A stretch of 64,000 nucleotides of DNA from an uncultured Pseudomonadales bacterium (lineage in GTDB: Bacteria; Pseudomonadota; Gammaproteobacteria; Pseudomonadales; Pseudohongiellaceae). Both the position numbers and the translations under genes were made by a program. The notes beneath the pieces are model-generated. The model did not search any database. It saw only the letters and a list, made by a program, of their open reading frames with translations, and had not been told where the DNA came from. The stretch spans positions 152,330-216,329 of the forward strand of contig CALTDI010000008.1 in the NCBI GenBank assembly GCA_943842505.1, in the 5' to 3' direction. This document shows positions 55,677-63,953 of this stretch, piece by piece (position 1 is the stretch's first letter; every line of letters starts with the position of its first letter).

Positions 55677-58412
55677 TTAGGCCTGCACGGCCTTCGAGAA
55701 ATCAATCTCTGTGTTTGCGTTCTTCACGCCAAATGTTGGCTTGAAGGTAATGATCATCGCCGGAATCAGGAACAGATCGCACAGTAGGGCGAAGAAGATT
55801 GCGATAGACCCGAAGAAGCCCATCTTCGCCATTCCCAGATGTCCGGAGAAACTCAATAGGGCAAAGCTGAGTGCAATCACCATGGTAGTGAACATCACCG
55901 CCTGGCCCACGTCACGAATCGTGCTGATAAGCGCCTGGCTGATGCTTCCGGTGCGAGCCAGATCGATTCGATAGTGAGTCATGAAGTGTATGGTGTCGTC
56001 TACGGCGATGCCGATGATGATCGGTGCGATTAATAGCGTATCGGCATCCAGTGGCAGGCCTAGCAGCCCCATGAGGCCAAAGCTCAAGACGGCTGGAATG
56101 AGATTGGGAATCATGGCGAGCAGGCCGCCCTGGAGTGAGCCAAGGGTGATAATCATGATGACGCTGATTATTCCCAAGGCCAGCAAGAGGCTAGCGTACT
56201 GTGAGCGGGCGAGATCGTCGGCCATGCGCATCATCATCGCCATGCTGCCGGTAACGGTAACCTGTAACTCCGGGAATTCGGCATCGAGTCCGGCGAAGGT
56301 TTCCTCGATCTCCTGTTCCATCTCCGTGAAGAATGCCTGGTACTGATAAGAGCCGGCATTGTAGGCGCTGATGGTGATGTGAGACTTGCTGTAGTCATCC
56401 GATACCAGGGCGCGGCGGTCTTCAGGGTTTGAGCTATTAAACAGGTAGAGAAGCTGCGAGACCATCAGTTCCGAATCTGGAATGCGATCGTAGGCTGGGT
56501 CATCATCATTCATGACCTTGTTCGTCTCCTTTACGATATTCGCCAGCGAATTCGTGCGCGAGATTTCATTCGGATAACGTGCCTCGATGCGTCCCTGCAG
56601 TTCATCAACTGCCTGCAGTAACCTCGGATTCATCATGCCGTCCACAGCATTGGTGTTGATGACAATCTCCATGCTCTGTGAGCCTGCCATATTCTCATCG
56701 ACGACATTGTAGGCGCGTTGAATGATTGAGTCTTCGCGGGTGAGCTCCGCCATATTGCTATCGATACGAATCTTGCTCATACCATACAGGCAGGATACGA
56801 AGATGGCGCCGAAGATAGCCATGATGAGGTAGGGATGGCGAGCCGTGATTGCGGGGACTCTGCCCAGAATCGGTTTCTGCCAGTTCACTACCACATAGGT
56901 GAGAATGGTCACCACAGCGATATAGGCCCCGATAGCTAGCCCTAGTATTGCGAATACAGCGACAAAATAAACCACGGCAATAGCCGTTTTCGTATTTCTC
57001 TGCAGCCTGTGCCAGCGCTTTCCGAGCTTGTCTGCGAAGCTCGCGTCGGCATCGGGATCTCCTGGATGCCAGAGGTCTAGCAGTATCGGTAGTAGCACGA
57101 TGGTAAAGAAAAAAGCGAGAAACACTCCCACAGCAGAGGTCCAGCCGAATACCTGAATCATCGCGAGGTCAGATGTGGTCAGAGCCATAACGCCGCACAT
57201 GGTAGTAATCGTGGTGACCAAGATAGCCAGGCCGGTCTTGCGGTAGGCGTGGGAGAGGGCGACATAGTGCTCTTCACCCTCGCGTCTGAATGAGAAGTAG
57301 GCGCTCATCACGTGCACGCAGTCGGCGATCCCCACGGCAAAGATCAACATGATTGTTAGCGAGATCATGGTAGTCAGTACGACGCCAGTCCAGGCCGGTA
57401 TGCCCCAGGCCCAGACTATGCTTAGTAGTATTGTAACTAGCGGCCAGAGTACCGCGCTGAATGAGCGGAATAGTATCCATAAAAGAAGTGTAAAAATTAA
57501 GATCAGGATCATGCCTAGCACCTGCATCTCGGAAAGCATTTCCAGCATGAACTCCATCAGCGGCGGCGTGCCTACAGGGAAAAACTCAAACTGAGTCTCA
57601 TATTTCTCGTAGATGGCTTTCGACATAACATGAAAGGAGGTGTAGCCGAGCATGTCTACTGCTTCAAATTCGATTTCCTGTACTTCTACATCTTCGCTAA
57701 ATTCGAGATCAAAGCTATCCGCATCGCCAAAGCTGGCGAAACTGTCATCGAGTGATACGTTCGCGGCATCGACTGCCGATACGAACCCTTCGACTGGTTT
57801 GGTGCCGAAATCTGTCTGAATTAAAATGGCACCGTATTCTGCGTCCTCGGAATAGAAGGCGAGTAGGTAGTCGTCTAATGAGAGGGCCTTGCCGCGGATC
57901 TGGCCTAGCTCTGCATTCTCTTCGGGTAAGGCACTAGGTACCAGGCGGTTAGAGAGCAGGCTATCTTCTACGCTTTCCTGGTAGCGAAGGTTCGCGATAG
58001 ATTGTACGCGGCGGATATGACTGAGCTCGTCCCAGACCAGTGGAATGCCGTTAATCGATTCGGGGTACTCACTGCGATCCAGCGACTGCCAGTTGCGTAG
58101 ATCGTCGGTTAGCTGCTGAGCGGCCTCCAGAGATTCTCTTGAGAATACATTGCCGTCTTTTGCCCTGTAGACCAGAAAGATGGATTCGTCACTACCAAAT
58201 TGCTCTCGGAAATCATCCAGCGCCAATGCGGCGGGGTCGGTATCATCGAGAAAGCTGTCGGTCGTCATATCCAACGTCGTACGGGTATAGATGCCATAGA
58301 CCATAACTGCAGTCATGACAATCAGACCGGCAAGAACAAAGTTCTTAAACTTGAGTACCCGATAGGGTGCCTGACCGAAAGCATCGCTGAGAGAAAGTAG
58401 AAATTTTTCCAT
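55677..58412 (-). CDS. MMPL/RND-family exporter
   Basis: 911-residue transporter of the RND superfamily, MMPL/HpnN branch, with two repeats of six helices around two large periplasmic loops. Landmarks: N-terminal helix near 20-45, periplasmic loop to about 290, the helix block ILIFTLLLWILFRSFSA followed by GVVLTTMISLTIMLIFAVGIADCVHV, and the second half GLPLDADTLLIAPIIIGIAVDDTIHFM. Substrates in the family are lipids such as hopanoids, or large hydrophobic molecules. It is the first gene of a three-gene unit with a LolA-like protein and an outer-membrane barrel. Confidence 0.92.
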   Translation of the reverse strand: MEKFLLSLSDAFGQAPYRVLKFKNFVLAGLIVMTAVMVYGIYTRTTLDMTTDSFLDDTDPAALALDDFREQFGSDESIFLVYRAKDGNVFSRESLEAAQQLTDDLRNWQSLDRSEYPESINGIPLVWDELSHIRRVQSIANLRYQESVEDSLLSNRLVPSALPEENAELGQIRGKALSLDDYLLAFYSEDAEYGAILIQTDFGTKPVEGFVSAVDAANVSLDDSFASFGDADSFDLEFSEDVEVQEIEFEAVDMLGYTSFHVMSKAIYEKYETQFEFFPVGTPPLMEFMLEMLSEMQVLGMILILIFTLLLWILFRSFSAVLWPLVTILLSIVWAWGIPAWTGVVLTTMISLTIMLIFAVGIADCVHVMSAYFSFRREGEEHYVALSHAYRKTGLAILVTTITTMCGVMALTTSDLAMIQVFGWTSAVGVFLAFFFTIVLLPILLDLWHPGDPDADASFADKLGKRWHRLQRNTKTAIAVVYFVAVFAILGLAIGAYIAVVTILTYVVVNWQKPILGRVPAITARHPYLIMAIFGAIFVSCLYGMSKIRIDSNMAELTREDSIIQRAYNVVDENMAGSQSMEIVINTNAVDGMMNPRLLQAVDELQGRIEARYPNEISRTNSLANIVKETNKVMNDDDPAYDRIPDSELMVSQLLYLFNSSNPEDRRALVSDDYSKSHITISAYNAGSYQYQAFFTEMEQEIEETFAGLDAEFPELQVTVTGSMAMMMRMADDLARSQYASLLLALGIISVIMIITLGSLQGGLLAMIPNLIPAVLSFGLMGLLGLPLDADTLLIAPIIIGIAVDDTIHFMTHYRIDLARTGSISQALISTIRDVGQAVMFTTMVIALSFALLSFSGHLGMAKMGFFGSIAIFFALLCDLFLIPAMIITFKPTFGVKNANTEIDFSKAVQA

Positions 58413-58515
58413 AGCTATAACCCGAGATGTAGTGTGATGGTGCGCAGATTCAACAAGTATAAATGCCGATACGCAGCAGTGAGACTCGTCTGAATCGCTT
58501 GAAAGGGTATTTGTT

Positions 58516-58527
58516 TTGAACGTTCAA
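58516..58527. promoter_or_regulatory. Candidate TetR-type operator upstream of the MMPL unit
   Basis: TTGAACGTTCAA is a perfect 12-bp palindrome 104 bases before the MMPL start. A second inverted pair, GAACCA (58534-58539) and TGGTTC (58550-58555), is just upstream. Operators of this look bind TetR-like lipid or drug regulators, but no regulator gene is adjacent. Confidence 0.4.
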
Positions 58528-58608
58528 TAGGTCGAACCAAATACAGGTCTGGTTCAATGACGGCGGCAATGTTTCGCCGCGTATTATCGCGCATTCGACG
58601 TCTATTCA

Positions 58609-59250
58609 CTAGCTGGTCCTCTCATTTTTTAGGAAGAACAGGAACGAGTAGACGGCAGAAACCAGCAGCCAGCTCAGCCCCAGGCCCAGAGTCGTCCACA
58701 GTGAGGCTGTATAGAGACTGATGAATAGCAGCAATACACCGGAAATAACCATCAATCGGCCGGCGAAGCGGTGTGTGGCGCGCCAGTTCTCTTTAGATGC
58801 GAGGGTCCAGGGTATGCGAATGCCGATGATGAAGTTTCTCTCGGTCTTGCCAAAGACATTGCCGGTTACAATCAGAAAGCTGGCAAATCCAATCGAGAAG
58901 TAGCGCTGGAAAATAGTGCTATCACCGAGGCTGGTCATAATGCCAAGGTGAAGGGAGAACAAGAGAATGCCGACACCAAAAATAATGATGTCCATTGCTC
59001 GCTGACTATTCTGCATGGAGAACTTATCCGGAGAATAGCGCACCATAAAATTTATTGCAGCGATCGAGGCGGCGTAGGCCAGTGGCATGATGAGTATCAC
59101 TGCCTGCTTGGATAGATAGTTGCTGGGGACACCGTTGAGATCATATTGTGTAGGCAGTGACTCAGGCAGACCCGGGTACATGACAAGCCCAACCGCACAC
59201 ATAGCCACGAGACAGACAAAGCTTAGAATATTGTTGAGTAGGAACTTCAT
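58609..59250 (-). CDS. SdpI-family integral membrane protein
   Basis: 213-residue protein with an N-terminal DUF1648 region (MYPGLPESLPTQYDLNGVPSNY) and a C-terminal SdpI domain. About six helices. SdpI of Bacillus subtilis gives immunity to the SdpC toxin and takes part in signalling by recruiting SdpR, but most homologues are unstudied. The ATG overlaps the stop of the SdpR-like gene by one base (TAATG), the classic coupled arrangement. No SdpC toxin or SdpAB genes are visible here. Confidence 0.88.
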   Translation of the reverse strand: MKFLLNNILSFVCLVAMCAVGLVMYPGLPESLPTQYDLNGVPSNYLSKQAVILIMPLAYAASIAAINFMVRYSPDKFSMQNSQRAMDIIIFGVGILLFSLHLGIMTSLGDSTIFQRYFSIGFASFLIVTGNVFGKTERNFIIGIRIPWTLASKENWRATHRFAGRLMVISGVLLLFISLYTASLWTTLGLGLSWLLVSAVYSFLFFLKNERTS

Positions 59251-59540
59251 TATTTACTTTCCTCCTTTTCTACGCGTTCTTTTTTGTCCTGGAAGAAGCT
59301 GATGACGAATTGTGCGGCGTCGTCGAATACCGATGTATTGATGGAGTAGTGGATAGACTGACCGCGACGGTTTGCCAGTACTAGGTCGGCCGCCTTGAGC
59401 TTGCTGAGATGGTGAGACATAGAGGGGCCGCTAATATCGAAATGCTTGCCTAGCTCGCCCGCGGACATCTCGCCCTTCTTGAGAAGGTCGAGGATCTTGC
59501 GACGGGTCGGATCAGAGATGGCTTCGAGAACTTGTTGCAT
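59250..59540 (-). CDS. ArsR/SdpR-family repressor
   Basis: 96-residue winged-helix regulator. It has the ArsR fold and the SdpR-type opening MQQVLEAISDPTRRKILDLL, recognition helix around GPSMSHHLSKLK, and wing NRRGQSIHYSIN. There are no metal-binding cysteines, as in SdpR. It likely represses its own operon with SdpI. A long perfect palindrome overlaps the region immediately upstream, including its ribosome-binding site (AAGGAAAT). Confidence 0.92.
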   Translation of the reverse strand: MQQVLEAISDPTRRKILDLLKKGEMSAGELGKHFDISGPSMSHHLSKLKAADLVLANRRGQSIHYSINTSVFDDAAQFVISFFQDKKERVEKEESK

Positions 59541-59545
59541 AGTAT

Positions 59546-59585
59546 TTCCTTAGATATTTAGAAAATTATCTAAATATCTAAGGAA
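59546..59585. promoter_or_regulatory. Long perfect palindrome, probable SdpR operator
   Basis: TTCCTTAGATATTTAGA (59546-59562) and TCTAAATATCTAAGGAA (59569-59585) are perfect 17-bp arms around AAATTA. The site is 5 bases upstream of the repressor start and contains its Shine-Dalgarno on the minus strand. Dimer binding by the ArsR-type protein would block transcription, and a hairpin in the mRNA could block translation. Confidence 0.75.
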
Positions 59586-59622
59586 GATCAAGCGCTAATT
59601 TGATTAATCGGAAGGAAATACA

Positions 59623-59639
59623 GCCCTCCGGAGGAGGGC
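59623..59639 (-). terminator. Hairpin after the DUF4156 gene
   Basis: GCCCTCC (59623-59629) and GGAGGGC (59633-59639) form a 7-bp GC-rich stem. On the minus strand it is 28 bases past the stop and is followed by TGTATTTCCTT, a weak T tract. Confidence 0.45.
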
Positions 59640-59666
59640 CGATCTAGCTATAGGCCTTTATTGCCG

Positions 59667-59981
59667 CTATTTGGGGCAGTTATAGACGCCGAAATCTTGT
59701 TCGCCATCATTGATAAGAGATTCCGGCACCACGGTGTTTCCACCCAAACGTCCTGCTTCGTTGCGGGCCAGTGTGAGCAATTCTTCCTGCAGTCGACCAC
59801 CGCCGCGCTCTACCGCCACTATTTTGCCCAGTGTTTTGGCCGTGGCTCGACCGATACGTTCACAATTGCCGATCACGTCGACACCCGCCAGGCTGACATT
59901 CTCACCCTCGGCGGTGAGTTGCACCCAGGTGCAGCCAGTTAGTGCTATTGCGGCGATCGCCACCAATAAGAAATTTTTCAT
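59667..59981 (-). CDS. DUF4156 lipoprotein
   Basis: 104-residue predicted lipoprotein with lipobox ALTGC (Cys17). The mature part (WVQLTAEGENVSLAGVDVIGNCERIG, and later NEAGRLGGNTVVPE and a conserved C-terminal YNC) matches DUF4156, a small family of Gram-negative lipoproteins of unknown role. Two cysteines in the mature domain could form a disulfide. Standalone gene divergent from the FAD oxidase. Confidence 0.85.
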   Translation of the reverse strand: MKNFLLVAIAAIALTGCTWVQLTAEGENVSLAGVDVIGNCERIGRATAKTLGKIVAVERGGGRLQEELLTLARNEAGRLGGNTVVPESLINDGEQDFGVYNCPK

Positions 59982-60183
59982 GATTTACCCTCTCTTTGCA
60001 TAGCTTGCCTTGATGCCGTGCAGTATTGATTTCGAAGAACTCAAGAAATAGGGCTCCTGCGCAGTGTCGATGGTAGCAGCATTACGGGAGACTGCCATCA
60101 AATACCTCGCAAGCTCGCTACTGCTCAGTTTAGACCCCTGTGCTACCATACACACCCGTTTCTGGCTGTATTGAGAGAGCGTT

Positions 60184-61581
60184 ATGGCTGCTAGCGCAAG
60201 TGAAGAACTGATTGAATCCTTGAAGGCTATTGTTGGCCCGGCCGGATATCGCGAGGGTGCGGATATCGAGTCGAAGAACTATCAGGATGCTATGGGCGCA
60301 AGGTCAGTCCCGCCACTGTTGTTGTTACGTCCTAGCTCAACCGAGCAGGTGTCCGAGATCCTTAAACTCTGTCATGGGGCAAATCAGCCCATAGCGCCAC
60401 AAGGTGGTATGACTGGCCTGGTCTCTGCTGCGGCCCCTCTGGAAGGAGAGATATCCCTCAGCTTCGAACGCATGAAGAAGGTGGTTGAAGTCGATCCCTT
60501 TACCAGTTCCATGACGGTGGAGGCCGGTGTTGAGTTACAGACTATTCAGGAACAGGCCGATGCCCATGATCTATTATTTCCCTTGGATCTCGGTGCCAGG
60601 GGCAGCTGTACCATAGGTGGTAATCTCTCCACTAACGCCGGCGGCAATCGCGTCATCCGCTATGGCATGACACGGGACCTTGTGGTTGGATTGGAGGCGG
60701 TATTGGCCGACGGGACAATCATCAATGGCCTGCACAAGCTGCGTAAGAACAATACCGGCTACGATCTTAAACAACTGTTCATAGGTAGCGAGGGTACGCT
60801 TGGCGTTATTACCCGCGCCGTACTCAAATTGTCGCCGAAGCCCAGTAGTCAGGTTGTGGCGATGTGTGCCGTGAACAGCTTTGCGCAGGTTGCCGATCTG
60901 CTGGTTCATGCTCAGGCTGGCCTGGGTGCGAATCTTAGTGCCTTCGAAGTTATCTGGAACAATACCTATAAGCTGATCGATCAGCACGTGCCCCACGCTA
61001 CCGTTCCCATGCCCGATCGGTTTGGGTTTTATGTGTTGGTAGAGAGTATGGGTTCGCATGCGGACAAAGACAGCGACCTATTTCTGGAAGTCTTATCGGC
61101 GGCGAGTGAGGCGAAGCTAATAGAAGAAGTTATTGTTGCTGACTCGGATAGCAAGATGAAGAATCTGTGGACGGTGCGAGATGCCGCGGCGGAAATTTAT
61201 CCGGGTGTCGGCTACATGCATACCTATGATGTCAGCCTGAACGTCGACGACATGGGTTACTTCGGCGAAGAGGTAGAGAGAAGGTTGCGCGCCGAGTGGC
61301 CCGATGCGATTCTCGGACTGTTCGGTCATATCGGCGATGGCAATGTACACATCGTTATTCACGTGGGGCCCGAGACACGCAACCTGCATTTACCAATCGA
61401 TGAAATCATCTATGGTTTGATACAGGAGCTGCGCGGTGCCGTTTCCGCCGAACATGGCATAGGCCTGATGAAGAAGCAGTTTCTACCCTATAGCAAGAGC
61501 GAGCCTGAGATTGCATTAATGAAGGCGCTGAAGCAGACTCTCGATCCACAGGGGATACTCAATCCGGGCAGGGTGTTTTGA
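60184..61581 (+). CDS. FAD-linked 2-hydroxyacid oxidase/dehydrogenase (GlcD/D2HGDH type)
   Basis: 465-residue flavoprotein of the vanillyl-alcohol-oxidase superfamily. N-terminal FAD-binding motif APQGGMTGLVSA and CTIGGNLSTNAGGNRVIRYG, then IGSEGTLGVITRAVLKL, typical of GlcD, D-lactate or D-2-hydroxyglutarate dehydrogenase. The C-terminal FAD-oxidase domain has GHIGDGNVHIVIH and AEHGIGLMKKQF, with metal-site histidines as in D2HGDH. It oxidises a D-2-hydroxyacid to a 2-oxoacid; which one is unresolved. No glcE/F or lld genes are adjacent. Confidence 0.92.
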   Translation: MAASASEELIESLKAIVGPAGYREGADIESKNYQDAMGARSVPPLLLLRPSSTEQVSEILKLCHGANQPIAPQGGMTGLVSAAAPLEGEISLSFERMKKVVEVDPFTSSMTVEAGVELQTIQEQADAHDLLFPLDLGARGSCTIGGNLSTNAGGNRVIRYGMTRDLVVGLEAVLADGTIINGLHKLRKNNTGYDLKQLFIGSEGTLGVITRAVLKLSPKPSSQVVAMCAVNSFAQVADLLVHAQAGLGANLSAFEVIWNNTYKLIDQHVPHATVPMPDRFGFYVLVESMGSHADKDSDLFLEVLSAASEAKLIEEVIVADSDSKMKNLWTVRDAAAEIYPGVGYMHTYDVSLNVDDMGYFGEEVERRLRAEWPDAILGLFGHIGDGNVHIVIHVGPETRNLHLPIDEIIYGLIQELRGAVSAEHGIGLMKKQFLPYSKSEPEIALMKALKQTLDPQGILNPGRVF

Positions 61582-61688
61582 CAGGCTACTGAAGAGTTTT
61601 AGCCGAACGAATACTGAGATTGATAGCTTGATAAACAAATAAATAGATTCACAGAATTAACCAGAAAATGCATTTAAGAGGATAGGAA

Positions 61689-62414
61689 ATGACTAGTAAT
61701 ACTTTAGCTGGCAAGAATGTAGTAATTATCGGTGGCACTGCGGGTATCGGGCTTGCGGCAGCACAGGCAGCAGCCGCGGCGGGAGCAAAAGTCTGGGCGG
61801 CAGGACGTTCCGAGGGGCATATCGAGACGGCAAAGAAGATAGCTAACGGGAGTTTCGAGGTACGACAGGCCGACACTCACGACGCTGCCAGCCTGGAGGC
61901 GATATTCAAGGAAGTTGGCACTATCGATCACCTGGTTTCTGCGGCAGTCGGTGGCGAGAGAACACTTAAGCCTTTCCTCGAGCAGACCGAAGATCAGTTT
62001 AAAGCTGCCTACGATAAGTTGTGGGGCTATGCGAAGGTTGTTCGAACAGGCGCCCCGTATCTCGCCGAAGATGGCGCTATAACACTCGTTAGCGGTTCGC
62101 CGGCAAGAAAGATAAAGCCGGCTCAGTCTCCCCTGAGCTGTGTAGGTGCGTCGGTCGAAAATCTGGTGCGCTGTCTGGCTGTTGAGATGGCTCCGGTTCG
62201 TGTCAATGTGGTTTCGCCTGGCACCGTCGACACTGCTATGTTCGATTTCATGGGTGATGAGAAGCAGGAGAAGCTGCAAGCGATGACGTCGACTCACCTG
62301 ATTAAGCGGGCAGGAACATCTGAGGAAGTGGCGCAGGGTATTCTATTCGTTATGCAGAATGGCTTTGTCACGGGAACAACTATCGATGTCGATGGTGGCC
62401 GCATACTGAGTTAA
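61689..62414 (+). CDS. SDR-family protein lacking the YxxxK catalytic pair
   Basis: 241-residue classical-length short-chain dehydrogenase. The cofactor motif GGTAGIG (15-21) and the NVVSPGTV block are normal, and Ser135 is in the catalytic serine position (LVSGSPA). But where YxxxK is expected the sequence is LSCVG (Leu149, Gly153), within PLSCVGASVENLVRCLAVE. Atypical SDRs with such changes exist and their activity is mostly unknown. AAGAGGA about 7 bases upstream marks the start. Follows the FAD oxidase and precedes a nitroreductase, all on one strand. Confidence 0.85.
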   Translation: MTSNTLAGKNVVIIGGTAGIGLAAAQAAAAAGAKVWAAGRSEGHIETAKKIANGSFEVRQADTHDAASLEAIFKEVGTIDHLVSAAVGGERTLKPFLEQTEDQFKAAYDKLWGYAKVVRTGAPYLAEDGAITLVSGSPARKIKPAQSPLSCVGASVENLVRCLAVEMAPVRVNVVSPGTVDTAMFDFMGDEKQEKLQAMTSTHLIKRAGTSEEVAQGILFVMQNGFVTGTTIDVDGGRILS

Positions 62415-62474
62415 GCGAACTTTAGGCAAGTGTATTGTGCTCAGCGTTATTTTAGATAGAAGATGGTATGAAGT

Positions 62475-63188
62475 ATGAAAAATGAAAAGCAAGTGGATCA
62501 CCCCGCGGTGATAGATCCAGATATGGGCCTGATTGATTCGATCTATGCGCGCCATTCGGTGCGAGGCTATCTGGAGAAGGAAGTCCCACAGGATGTGATG
62601 AATCGAATCTTTGAGATTGCTCAACAGGCACCCTCCAACTGTAATGTGCAGCCCTGGAAGGTCTATGTAGCGTCCGGCGAACTGAAAGAGCGCTTGCGAA
62701 GAAAGATGGTTGAGGCCACGGCAGGGGGTGTGATGCCGAATCCAGACTATCCCTACCGTGGTGATTTTCAAGATGAATATCGAATCAGGCAGGTTGAGTG
62801 TGCAGTCGCGCTGTATTCCAAGATGGGTATTAGTAGGGGTGACAAAGAGGGCCGCATGCGTGCCGTGCTGCGCAACTTCGAATTCTTCGATGCGCCCCAT
62901 ATCGCTTTCCTGGGCATGAATCCAGCCTTTGGAACGACAGTCGCGATCGATGTAGGCATGTTCGCACAGTCTCTGATGTTGACTATGGTGGCTTTCGGGC
63001 TACATAGCTGCCCTATGGGTACGATGCGTAACTATCCAGATATGGTGCGTGAGGCATTTCAAATCGAAGATGGTACGAAAATTCTATTCGGTATAAGCTT
63101 TGGCTATGAAGACCCTGATGTTGTAGCTAATGAGACGCGTACTACCCGTGATGATATCTCTGCTAACATCGTGTTTCGATCGAGCTAA
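62475..63188 (+). CDS. Nitroreductase-family FMN enzyme
   Basis: 237 residues. The N-terminal FMN-binding pattern YARHSVRGYLEKEV and IAQQAPSNCNVQPWKVYVASG is diagnostic, with a late FGISFGYEDPD before the C-terminus. Members reduce nitro, quinone or enone groups with NAD(P)H as dimers. The genomic line-up after an SDR and an FAD oxidase suggests catabolic redox work, but a pathway is not evident. Confidence 0.9.
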   Translation: MKNEKQVDHPAVIDPDMGLIDSIYARHSVRGYLEKEVPQDVMNRIFEIAQQAPSNCNVQPWKVYVASGELKERLRRKMVEATAGGVMPNPDYPYRGDFQDEYRIRQVECAVALYSKMGISRGDKEGRMRAVLRNFEFFDAPHIAFLGMNPAFGTTVAIDVGMFAQSLMLTMVAFGLHSCPMGTMRNYPDMVREAFQIEDGTKILFGISFGYEDPDVVANETRTTRDDISANIVFRSS

Positions 63189-63236
63189 GCGCCTACAATA
63201 AACGATAATAATAGAAAGAGTTAAGATTCGAACATC

Positions 63237-63726
63237 ATGAGCCTTAAGCCAGTCATCCTCCTATATGATTTGAACAATAACTTAGTCGACGAAGCGGCTG
63301 CGCTAATTGGTCATACCGGTTTATATACGACAATCAATACCTACAACGAAACAAACGCGACTGAGGCGATTCAGCAATACAATCGTATGTTCGGGCTGGT
63401 AACAAATAAGATCTCTTGCGTGGTTACGGGCTGGAATCCCGTATAAGAAGCCGCGGGACCAATTTCTCTTTCGACTACGAAGTGAGGAAAAACGCAGCCC
63501 GTTTCGCAGTGCCACGCCTGTAATCATCATTACTGAAGATCATCGCCGTGACCTGAAGACCTTAGCCTTGGATCCTACCGAAGGCAGCGTGGCTGCCTAT
63601 ATGCATATGGATGACTTTCAGGACTCCATCGCCGATACCCTGCACAAGATTGTCTTTGGCAATCGCGCACAAGAGCTCAACTCTGTCGCCTATGCGCAGT
63701 TTTCGAGTCAGGAAGATTCTGACTAG
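63237..63726 (+). CDS. Receiver-like protein lacking the phospho-acceptor Asp (frameshifted)
   Basis: Fragment one (63237-63446) stops after CVVTGWNPV. The sequence from about 63430 continues in the next frame (GIPYKKPRDQFLFRLR... to the stop at 63726). Removing one base from the GGG at 63428-63430 gives 162 residues. The alternating pattern (VILLYDLNNNLVDEAAALI, CVVTGW, PVIIITEDHRRDL, AAYMHMDDFQDSIADTLHKI) resembles a CheY-like receiver, but position D of the phosphorylation site is not acidic and the conserved Lys is Met/His. So it is probably a pseudo-receiver. No kinase is adjacent. Confidence 0.5.
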
Positions 63727-63953
63727 CGGGCTTGCAGGCTGTTGGTCAAAGCGGCTACCTTTTCGTAAGAATACCTCCCGGAATCCGAAGGCAAGGTTTT
63801 AAGTTATTGATATTTATATATAATAATCATGGCTTAGAAATTGCAATTACTAGTTGGTAATCTAAATCGAGGAGTATCCTGGGTTGATTCAGATTCTGAG
63901 CTCCAGGCCCTCGGTCAATAAGAGTGTTATTCTGCGCAAAAAGGAGAAAACCT

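Noticed and set aside
58560-58580. GCGGC/GCCGC inverted repeat after the SdpI-like gene as a terminator
   Set aside because: Only a 5-bp stem without a T tract on the minus strand.
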